Shown: piece by piece, positions 38,801-50,800 of the stretch | How the letters are laid out: every line of letters starts with the position of its first letter | Numbering within the stretch: the first letter of the stretch is position 1 | DNA from: Marthasterias glacialis | Lineage: Eukaryota; Echinodermata; Asteroidea; Forcipulatida; Asteriidae | DNA length: 64,000 nucleotides | Direction of reading: 5' to 3' | Assembly: GCA_911728455.2 (NCBI GenBank) | Contig: OU452223.1 | Span: 1,922,001 to 1,986,000 of the forward strand | Made by a program: the position numbers and the translations under genes | Notes under the pieces: generated by a model | What the model was told of the DNA's origin: nothing | Databases searched by the model: none | The model's input: only the letters and a program-made list of their open reading frames with translations

Positions 38801-41800
38801 TTTTGTTCACAGTTGTCAGGAGGCCAGTCCATGATTGATCACCAAAGGGTACCCTAGGAGAAGCAAGTTTGTACACAAACTGATGGCCTTATGACCTTTG
38901 GGGTCGGTTGGTTTTCATTCATGGTATCTGGCTCATAGTAAACAATCAGGCTAAATGGGCTTGCCTTCTGTAGGATTACAAAAAAATATAAGATTTTTTG
39001 AGCACTCAACGAAGGAGTAATTAAAAAGTTAACAAAATTAGGCGGTTTACAACCGCCACCACATGCCGTAAAGGGATAAGAAGTACTTATCACATGATCA
39101 CAAGTTTGAATTTCCATGCTTTGTAATAGTCTTTAATACAGGGGTTATTTAAGCCTTTACAAATCAACAAAAATTCAACCGTTTGAGGTATGAACTTAAT
39201 TCTTTCGACAAATGTCAAGATAAGGGAGGGTCTTTCTTTGTGACACATTAGGTGACCTCTGTGACCTCTACTTCCTGTCCAACTGCAAGTAGATCCTCAT
39301 TTAAAAGTGGTTAGAAGTACGAACATGATTATTACAGAAATATCAAAGTTGGGGAAGGCCTTTCTTTGTGAAACATTAAATGACCTTTGTGACCTCTACT
39401 TCCGGTCAAACCGGAAATAACTCTTTGTTTAACAATGCTAAGAGCTAGGAACATAATTCTTTCACCAAATAGCAAAGTTAGGGAAGGCCCTTCTCTGTTG
39501 TACTTTGGGTTAACTCTGTGACCTCTACTTCCTGTTAAACCGGAAGTAGCTCCTTATTTTAACGCGGTTAGAAGTAGGAACATGATTCTTTCACCAAATG
39601 CCAAGGTTGGGGAAGGACCTTCTCTGTTGCACATTGCTTGACCTCTGTGACCTCTACTTCCGGTCAAACCGGATGTGGTCCATTTAAAAGGCTTACCGAA
39701 CACCTTGTTTTTGTGATGTCACAAAAACTTATGTCTAGTTTGTTTTGTTTTTTGTCCTGTCCACCTGGGAGGATTCTTTTGGCAGAATTGCTGGAATCAT
39801 TCTTCTTTGGGGGTATTGCTGGCACTAAAAACCATGACTGGACAATGCCACGAGAACAAAGATTCTCTTCATTAGATCGTCCATTTTGTTTTCATGGCCG
39901 AGAAAATGTCAAATTCACGCACCGTGAATTGCAAAACACTGGCCGTTACCTACAGCAAAGGAGTGGTACTAAGTATGGAACCATAGCTTGATTACCGGTT
40001 CACTCTGACTTACCCCAATTCAGCCAAAATACAATGAATGGACAATGGTGGAAGCCTCTTGAATCCTCATAATCCTCTCCTTGGAACAAAAGGACAAAGG
40101 TCTGGAATCGAGATTACAGAAAAACCACCTCAATTGCCAGAAAATGCCAATAAATTCAAGACCATTTGTATTAGTGTGGGTAAAATGAAGCATTAGAATG
40201 AGTGTGTGTGGTCTGTGCATGCTCAGCAGAGGAATGTCTGGGCAAGGTTTGCTTCGGTATTCCCATTTTACACATTGGCGTCTTGACACGGCTTCCGTTT
40301 CCAGGTAGGGAAAACATATGCGTGTATACACATCATCCTGCGCCTACTGGTTAATATATGTTTGGTGGTACTTTTTGAGAAATATTTTATATTAAAATTG
40401 TGAACCAAATTAACATCAAATAAAAAAACTAATCCATCAATTGACTCCTGGTTAAAGTAAAATTTAAATAAAAAAAAATTCTTAGTTTGTTACCAATTTT
40501 ATCATTTATTTGTGTTGTATTTTGTTTCAGTTGGTAAATATTGTGGGCATCATCTGGGAATAGGAGATAGGAGTATTGCTGATGATAAAATCACAGCATC
40601 TAGTCAGTGGGATTCATGGTCTCAGCCAAGTAGTGTACGACTGAACCTGCACCGTTACTGGGGTCCAGCTAAGGGACAATATGACGATTCATGGCTTCAA
40701 GTAGATATGGGTTCAGAGCCTGTGCAGATTGAGGGTGTTATCACACAGGGCGGTCATGGTGATGGCGGTTATGTGACACAATACCAGGTACAATACAGCA
40801 TTGATGGTAATGCATGGCTGTATGTGAAGGGGACATCTCCCCTTTTGACTCCACAGGTAAGATTATTCAGCAAAGACATCCCAACATTTATTCCTTGTCA
40901 ACATAGACACTTACCTGACAATACAACAATAATAGTAGTTGTAATGTGCCATCTAGGTAACTGGTTCCAACTTATTCCAGGACACACACTGTAAAATAGT
41001 TGGGTATTATGTTGGGGAAAGATTTATTACCCAGATGTTGGTCATTTCTAGTATAAAAGTTGGTCATTTTTTAAAAGGATTACCCAGCACATCATGCTTA
41101 ACTTTGTGAAAGACGTTACACATCAAGTTGTGAAAAATTTAACCAGATGTCTCATACTTAATGACTCCAACTGAGTTGGGCATTTATTGTCCTTTTAATA
41201 GGTCAATAAATTGTAAATATTGATTTTTTTTTACCAACAACATACAAATTAAAGAATTGATTTTCCGATGATCAGTAAGCCTATACCAAACTAATAATGG
41301 TAATAAGATCATTTTGAAATGCGCCGACATTAAAAAAAAAACTATGTAGCAGCTTTGCCAAATGATGAAAACTATCGGAAGCTCATGACATCTGTTACCA
41401 ATGAACAGCTGTCAGGTTTTTTTTTTCATTTTTACTATGTCAAAAAATATACAAAATAAAAATAATACAGCCAGGGCCTAATAATAAATGCTGACAAACC
41501 AGCTACATGCTTGCAAGTTTCGATTTTTGTGGTTGAACATAAAAATATATTTTATAAACATTAATTTCTGCATGCAATATATAGTCTTTTATTAAGCTCA
41601 AGCTCATGTTTGATCGAAGGTTGGTCAGAGTTATCAAATTTTATACCTACAAAATAGCAAATAGAGGTCACTATGTCACACACGGTCTCCCAATATTTTT
41701 TATGAAGCACAATATTGGTCTACATTTTATATAAAAACGTAGACCAATATTTGAGCATTCTTTTCACACCTGGGAAAGATATTCATGAAGTCCCAGCTTG

Positions 41801-44800
41801 CACCATCACTACCAGTAGTCCGAGTTACTGAACCCTCCACAACGCTTTTTTAACATTTGAACATTATCTGGCGCATGGAGGGTCCAAATGAATTCTATTC
41901 AAAACTTGGGACATGTGTACAAATGCCTAAGTACATGATTCAAGTCCATCAGACACAGAGTGACAAAAAACTGCTCCAAAATCCATCAAAGACCTCTATA
42001 TTAATGTACTTTAAACACACCTGAAGTCTGCAGGAGATCTTGCAAGTCATTATAATGGTATGATTGTGTCAGATACATTTCTGAAAAAAAGATAAATTTG
42101 GGGCTAAAAATCTGAACTGATGACCGCAACGATGCCGGTGGATGCATTTCCAATTTGCCCAAGAAGCACAATTGAGGTTTGTGCACATGGTCCAGTCTAT
42201 CGGGCAAAATTGTACATAATCCTCAAATTGCGCTTCTTGCGCCAATTGGAAATGCGTTTCACTGGTAATCATCATTATGGTCATCAGTTCAGAATTTTGG
42301 CTTTAAATTTCTCAGACCACCATATTGAATGGCAACATCTCCTGCGTACTTCAGGTGAGTTTAAAGTACATTGTAGAGGTCTTTGATAGATTTTGGAGCA
42401 GCTTTTTGTCACTCCCTCACTGATAGACTTTAATCTATCTGGCAACATGTGATTGGGACATCTACATCCTCACCAGAGGTACCGGTAGGATTACATTCAG
42501 CACAGTCCTTGCCAAGATGTATTCCTAGTAAACAAACTAATTTTAAGCTGTACAGTAATTCTTCATCATTTGTTTACTTTTCAAATGGTTGTTTCTTATA
42601 ATGTTCTCCTGTATTTTCTTTGACAGACATTCTCTGGCAACACTGATAGAGACGCCCCAGTTACCAACATATTCAATCAGCCTATTCAAGCACGATACAT
42701 CCGCATCAAACCAACAGCCTGGAAACGGTACCCAGCCCTACGTATTGAACTCCTTGGCTGCAGAGGTAAGTGATATCGCTCAGTGATGTCTGGTGCCATC
42801 AGACATCACTGACGTCTAATCAATGTACAATTGAGGCATAACTAACTGAATTTGAAATATTAATATGTTCTTTAATATCTAAAAGTTAAATTTTTCTAAT
42901 GAATGACTGCAAGACCAAATAAGAAAATGATATTGGTGACTAAACATGAGCTCAGCCTGCTTGATATGCCTGATTTGTATGGAACTCACTACCCCCTGTG
43001 CACATCATTAACACATTTTGAGTTTGGTGGTTATGTTGTTTGTACATACTCAGACTCTATTGTGGTCTGTCCTTTCCTGCATTAAGATCCTGACATTATG
43101 TAACAAACAAACAGCATCCATGTCAATCAGATCATTGGTGCCATCAATGCACAATTTAAAAACAGAGCACTGACCATCATGGCTCAAACTCAGAGAATAA
43201 TTTGGTTATGTCACTGTACCTGACTCACCTCAAAAGTTCCAGTGAACTACTGGACCACACCCAAACTGCTATACTACCTGCAGACAAATAGACTGATTGC
43301 ACGCCACGCCACGTGACCTGTAGTGGGTATTAAATGTATTAAATGTATTAAATGTATTAAATGTAAACAAACACAATGTTCTCCATAGGAAAGTGCGGTA
43401 CGGTACATGATGATTGTTGCATTTGTTTATTCGATCCATGCTTTTCTTTCTCAAAATTTGTGAAAAATATTCCAGAGTTTGCATCTAAACCTTCTAGTGG
43501 CTGAAAAAGGACAGTTCCAGCAAGTCTTGCAAATTTTACAAGTAACGAATAAATGTGCATGAAGTGTACTAGTGCATGATGGAACGTTTAGGCCAGACGA
43601 TCACAATCACACACTTTTCAACACAAGAATTTCAAAGTTTTAAAGCTGAATCATCCAAGAAAAATTGCTTTCCAAAACTGTGGAATTCCTTTCCCTGTTT
43701 GAAATTTCACAAGGCTAGAGCCCTTTTCACACAACAGCAATTTAGCAAGGGTCCCTTGCTTAATTTTAGCATGGTTGCAAAACTTTATAAATTGCACCTC
43801 GTGTGAAAGGACAACAACTTTTAAATTGTCCAAGATCCCTAGTGAAATCTTCTCAAACATTGCAAAATTTTGTCGCAGGTCCGGACCTACAACAAAATCC
43901 TCCGCGAGTGGAAGTTTTGACTAAGGAGGTGCGCGAAATCATGTGAAAAAGGAACCTTTGTTTATTGAACGACATCCTGTGTGAAATCTCCAATACTACG
44001 CATGCGTTGCAACTTGTGTGTGGGAACTTTTGGGTCGCGATGTGATTATAACCACTGTCAGGACTGTTGACTAGAGCATTCATGCTGCTGGTGATACTTT
44101 TTGCTGCAATTTCTTAATTCTGTTCGTCATAGAAATAGAGTGAAAACAATTGAAATTCAATTACTGACCTTTTTAACTGTCATCGCCCCTTCAACCTTGC
44201 ATAATAAATTCCTGCTTCAAGTTTCATAATTAGACAAGAAAAAACGATCTTTTCGTTGCCTTCTCAATGCAAAAAAATGTTTAATTGCATTGATTTAGGC
44301 CTACATTACAAACAAAATAACAGGCAGGTGGATACATAGTCCTCTGACACCGGTAGTGCATAACTCAAAATAAACCTCTTTTGTAGCAGAATACTGGTAG
44401 AATACTTAAAGGGGCACATTGGCTTCATTGGGTTATTTAAGCTACAAAATAGGCTAACATTTGACTTCAAAGGTCTTCCAGGAATGGAGAACGGTTCCTA
44501 AAAGAAATCATCAAATTTTGCCGTTTTCGAGCATTTTTCAAAAAACAATTTATCCGAACCAAAAAAGTGGTTTGGATAAATCACGTGATCTTCGGAGTTA
44601 GTTTTACTTCCAGCCGTATAAAAGTAAATTACTGAACAAAACTTAAATCGTTTTTTTTTACAATTATTCATGAGTTTTTGACAAAAAAGATTATTAATTC
44701 AATTTGTAAATAATGATGAAAAATCGAACGTAATATTCGCGTTCAGAGAGTCCATGCAACAGAAGCGTGCTTTACGCGCACCAGTGTGGGAGCTCGCGGA

Positions 44801-47800
44801 ACGTAAACCTTGGGGCATACCCCGTACAGCCGGTGCCGTGTCTCATGGGCCAGAGAGACAAACCCCAGGGCATGAACTCCCCAGCTTGCCAGTCTAGCCG
44901 TTAACTATTGTAACGTGTTGCCTGCGTTACACACACACGGGACGACGATGGGGATTGCTTATCCATGGAGGTAGACATTAGACTAATTTCTACCTCCATG
45001 GTTTATCCCATACAGCTGATCTATCTACTTCTATGATAGCTGCATAATGTCAACTCCCCCCCAATCGACACAACAACAACAAAACGGTGGCGGTTGCTGC
45101 GGCTGGCCAGTGAAGTCATTGCCTGAAAAACAGAAAGAATGCTCTCGCTAAAGCTGCCAGGAGAAAGGCAATCCGTTTGCAGCGAAGGCGGGAGGCTCGC
45201 TTGGCACATGCTGGCTTTCCCATTGGATTTATTGTGGTTTTTGTTTACTTTTTCCTTTTGGTTGGACCGCCGTTTGGTTGTTTTTCCTTGCTATGTTTTT
45301 TTTGTACCAATCCTTGGATGTCGAAGAAACATTCTCCATTGCAAGTAAGTTCATCCAGTTCGTCGTACACAGAATAAAAACTGTCTGTTTATGCCTGTTT
45401 TTTATTTACACGTGAATTTGGAAGTTGGACAAGAGGCAGAATCACTGACATTTGGCGGGGGGGTTATTTACACATGAATTTGTGCTGGATGGATATGAAG
45501 TCTGGATTCTCATGCCTCAGCATTGTAATAATTCACACATAAACAGAGCACCAGTCTACTTACAACATTGCGCAACATTGTCACGTAAACTTGACAATTG
45601 CGACGGCTGGAAAAGTGTATAAGCTGACCTTTGACCGTGTTTTGTTTTTTTCACATTTTTCGTTAATGACATGATATGTTGAAGATTTTTTTTACAACAA
45701 CCATTTAATTATTATTGTCTGTCATTCCACATCACTAAATTACATGTAGGTAAACAGTAAGCCGGTGTGTCCCTTTAAAATCATTGTCACAACATACAAC
45801 TTGAAAGAAGTCGCTTTATAACTTTGTTATTATTACTAAAGCCAACCTATGGTGTGACTCTTTCGGTCACGGCATGTATTTACACGTAGTTTGCCAACAG
45901 CTCAGATGACGTAGTACCCACAAAAGGTCACGTGACCACATGTAAACATTGGTCGCGCAATCGGTCTATTGAATGACCAATGGTCAACACAGACCATGGA
46001 AATATATAAAAAGCAAAGAAAGCATTTCAAGTTTATACCAAGGTCTAGATGAGAGCAGTTTAGACACCCTGTAAGTTACAAAAAAAAACATGAGTTTGAA
46101 AACTCTAAATACACCCTGATGTACATGTAAGGTGGATTACAAAGTTGTGGAATCCCCAACATCAAAGGTGCATGAATCAGATATGTCCAGAGGACTTCCT
46201 AATGTCAAGGTAGATACCGCATCCCCAATATGATATAAATCAGCTACAATATGAACCCATCTAGAACCAGAAATCATAAACATTTTACAAAACAACATTT
46301 AATTGATATTGAGTAAAAAGACTCCCCCAAAGGTCACAGAAAAAAAATGTGAATGCAGATAATGCTGCGACTTAACAGAGCCATTTATCCACACAATGAA
46401 ATAAATGAACCATTAGCAGAGGACCTGTTTTGCTAATTTTGGTGTGTCTGAAAGAAATTAGAATTTAACCTCCCTGCATGCCAACATTAGACAATTGCAG
46501 ATGGTATTCATACATATGAGAATGTAAGATTGCAGAAAATTTACCAATTTACAAAAAATGTTTATTTAAAGCACTTCATATCTCTGCTTGAAATAAGTTG
46601 ACCTTGTATTGATTGGAGCATCCACTAAGGTCTTATAAAATGCGTTTGAGAGTCTCCAATAAAGGCATACGCTTATCAAAATCACATCACCCCCTATGAC
46701 TGCCCTCTATTGATTTTGCCACCCTTACACAAAGGAGCCAGCCCATGTAATTGAATCTACAATCCAAAATGCTTGGGCCACTGTGACAAAAATCGTAACC
46801 TCTCCGCTGTCCAACCCCCCCCCCCCCCCCCCCCGACTTAACAATGTTAATCCCAACTGGAGTGCAGACCGCGCAATGAGAGCCAACATTGATCGGAAGC
46901 GAGGGAAGGCCCAACAGGATATGACCAAGATTGTCTGCAATTTTCCAAGCATGTAATAAAAAATAATAATACAAAATAAAGGTGAACAGATTTAGAATGT
47001 GTTGACACATTCGACATTTATTGCTTCCAGGGTTAGGAGTAAATAAACATCGTCAAATCCACAACGATTTACCATAGTACAGTATAATAAATGAGAGTCA
47101 AACTTTTTCTTTATATTATTTTAGTGGCGATGGTAAACCGTTTTGATTTTTGGCTTTTTCTGCCAATCAACGGAATGAAGGGCTTAAAACAAAGTGAAGA
47201 GGTTTGTGCGTCATTTGTAAATCGTACTGGTCTTTTCACTTTGAATACAAACTCTCTTTTGGGAAGTAAGGGCTAAATTGGTAGGGTAAATCGTTACGGT
47301 AAACCGTTGCCGGTGCACACTACAGTAGAGCTATTATGTGTGTTTGGTTTGTCTTGGGGTGCAAGTACAAGACAGCCAAGAATTGTCTTTGTAACACTAA
47401 AGAGTGAGCAGAAAACATAGGATTAACCCTATCTGGACTGGGCTATGTTTGGGACAGAGACCCCTCCCCCCTGCCCCCCCCTGCACATAGTGCTGTTTCA
47501 GTCGTGTAATGCACCATTTTTGTTTGAAACCAAACCATGAAACACGATGCTGACAACTGCCTTTGTTGCTTTTTGTATCAACTTCACTTCAATGTATTTT
47601 CTCTTCTCCATCAAATGACTGTAATTTATCTGTGTCCACTCAACTCCATGCAAATAGAACGAAAGTGAACTTTCAGATAATCCCGGCCAAAATGCTTGTG
47701 CCACTGTGACAACTAATTATGAAACTCTCCCCCGTCCCCCGCTCCCCCACTCAATGTTGTTAATCCCAACTGGAGTGCAGACCGCGCATTGAGAGTCATA

Positions 47801-50800
47801 ATTGATCGGGGGCCAGGGGAGGTCCAACGAGATATGTCCGGGATTGTAGACGCAATGATTTATTACATGCTTTTTTTCTGATGCTGGCAAAGGAGTGTCA
47901 AACAATGATGGAATAAAGCCTACAAACCAGTGATATAGGTTTAGTGTATTCAGTGCAATCACAGCAGAAACAAACGGTTTATCTCATCCCTTGTTCTACT
48001 AAAGCTCAGTGTTGTAGTTCTTGTACATGAACCAGTACTAATACTCAGCTAGCAAAGTCTTCAAAGTCCTTATTCAACACTCAACTTACAAAACACTGGT
48101 ACTCAAAGTTAAATGTACTCAAAGACGATCCATGATTATCAACAGTTAAGGGGACCAAGGTGTTAAAATAAAGATAAATCACCCAACTGGATCTTCCAAA
48201 TGTTTCTCACCACTAGAATCATAATCTTGTTGTAGTTTAATCAGTGCATGCCTACCAAAGTGATTAAAACAACAATCAGGCAAGCCACCAACAGAACAAC
48301 CATGGGAAAAGAAAAACCACAACTCAAAACTTAACCTCGATCATTAACATAAGATAATTTATCTTCCAGTATGCGCTAATCTTTCAATCAGATTCCTCAA
48401 CGGGAGTGTGATAATAAAACGTATCATACTCCCAGTAGTAAGCCTGTGCGTTTGCGGTTATCTTTGTAAATGTGTAACCGTTTCTGAAATGGTCAGTTAC
48501 ACGTGTAACCGTCCGTTTCAGAAACAAAATTTAGAGTTAAATACACATGTTTACATGGCACAAGTAGTCGAAACATTGTGACTTCATCATAGCATTTTGA
48601 CTTCAAGCAATCACCCTGCAAAAAAACATGAAGAAGCATATCTTACATTTACTGTAAAATATTCTTTCCATTCATCCAGGGTATCGTAAATGTTAGCCAA
48701 ATAAAGCCTACATTTTGTGTAGTTTGCCAGAAACATGTTGCAAGTGTCGGGGAACTTGCTCCACTGACCACGCTTTCGACGGCTTTCGCATGGCACCAGC
48801 GATAACAATGCTGTGTAAATGCAAGCAGTTTGTGCACCAGCGATGTCCCGAGCATGCGCAGATCTGTCTAGTCTTGTCATAATGAACTGGTATACTTCAA
48901 CAAAAGAGGGCGCACTCTCCCATTCATTTACGTTGTGTTGAAAGCGCCCTTTAGCGTTCAATGTTTTTTGTATTCAATGTATTGCGCAAAGTAGCGAGAT
49001 AACAAAGACTATCAGCCTGTAAATTATTGGAAACGATGCGAATTGTCGCACAGATAATACATTCTGCATTGCGTACATCATGATCGCAATGTGGTGTGTG
49101 CTTTGGGGCACTTTCTCATAGTGCAGTTTTTTAGGGTTATCCGCACCGTCAAAATGTAAACGGTGTAACCAGAACAGGCTTCCCAGCAGTCAATATTGCA
49201 CTCTCCATATTTTGAGTATCATGTGTCATGCTCTGTAAACGGACAGTGCAAAATAACATTCTAAACTTTGCGCGTTATGAAATAGCGTTAAAAATTGTTA
49301 AGCGCCGCACATTAAAAAGCACTGGAAGATCCAATGGCAGTAAGAAGATGGCTGGAAGATAATTCGTTATCACACCGCATTCGTGGAATACGGAAAAATA
49401 TAGCACGTCTGCATTCCATATCCCACTCAGCCAACTTTACATGCATATTTAATTATCGCATTGCAAAACATCCACATGAGAACATCAGGTTATTAAGGTT
49501 TCTTCATTAATTTCAACATGAAGTAAAACCAACAAATATGAGCTGTAGACACTGATCTTGTTTAAATTCACTTGAGTTGGGATACAAATTCCTTGGTAAA
49601 CTGAAACATTTGAACATAATTTACAATATGACAATTTCTTCCTTCATATTGTATGTGGACGTATTGTAATGGGATATTCAAATGCAATTATTGTAATTTC
49701 AAATAGTGCCCTCATTTAGGCCCTATCCAACATTTGTCAGTGATGGTCACAATTGAAGCCAACAGGCATTTAGAATAAATGACACAATTACAAATATTAC
49801 AAGAAAAAGGATACAGGCTGCAAGTGTCCACATGTGTACACGTAATGCACCAAAGGGTTTTAATGAAATAATTGTTAACATTTTGAAATTTAAATTTGAG
49901 TTAAATTTAGTAAATACCTACATGTCAAATGAACATATAAAACAAAAATGTCATGTTTATTTTTGCTTTGATGATGTAAAGCCTAGTCAAAAATTTCCAT
50001 AATTTCCTCCAGTCACAATGGGGAAACAATGGGTAACTCTTTGTGTCATGAATATTTTCTTTTTATGAATTCAATTAAACTAGTACGAGATGAACAGGAG
50101 CAACTTGAAAGTTCACAAGAAGTTTAATGTTTTCACTTCAAATACTGAGGTTGTCCTGATGAAAACATTGTTTATCAATTGTTTTGTCTTCTCAGTTGGT
50201 GGACATTGTGGTCACAGTCTGGGAATTGAAGATGGTACCATCCCTGATGAGGGAATCACAACATCCTCTACTGATGAAGGTCACTGCCCTAATAACCCTC
50301 AAGGACGACTAGATGTGTATGGTGGCTGGTGTCCCACAGAGAGTGACAAAAATACTGCATGGATACAGGTGGACTTGCAAGGACTAACACTGATACAAGG
50401 TGTTATAGTACAAGGCAACAGCTACTACCAAACAGTTTACTGGGTGACAGAGTACCTAGTGTCCTTTAGCAGTAATGGACAGGACTGGGGATTCATAGGA
50501 GGGACAACCAAGGACAATGCAAAGGTATGACATCATACATAAAAGGCAATAAACTATCATGTGGACCAGTGAATTGAACTCTCACCATGATAAGAAGTAA
50601 TACTTTTCTGGAGTTAACTGTTCCTTCATTGAATCACTGAAACAACAACATCACCCTCCCTTCTAAATCAACACGCGTGAAGTCAATATTGTTTTTTCAC
50701 CCATTATTGCTTTAAACATATAGGAAGTCAAGATTCCAAGTTTATAACTCAAAAATGCAGCAATAAGCCACTATAGATTTTATGAACTCAACCTTAAGAA

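Noticed and set aside
39638-39991. 117-codon open frame as a possible gene or extra FReD exon
   Set aside because: It spans the end of the Helentron-like element and runs into a repeat with an inverted copy at 35.2-35.7 kb; no FReD or discoidin similarity.
40512-42765. Discoidin exons as an independent gene nested in the FReD gene
   Set aside because: No own signal peptide, start or stop; the phases fit the FReD exons on both sides.
45139-45377. Basic open frames as a small nuclear protein
   Set aside because: They sit inside a TTAA element; the basic stretch is short and the frames continue into low-complexity sequence.
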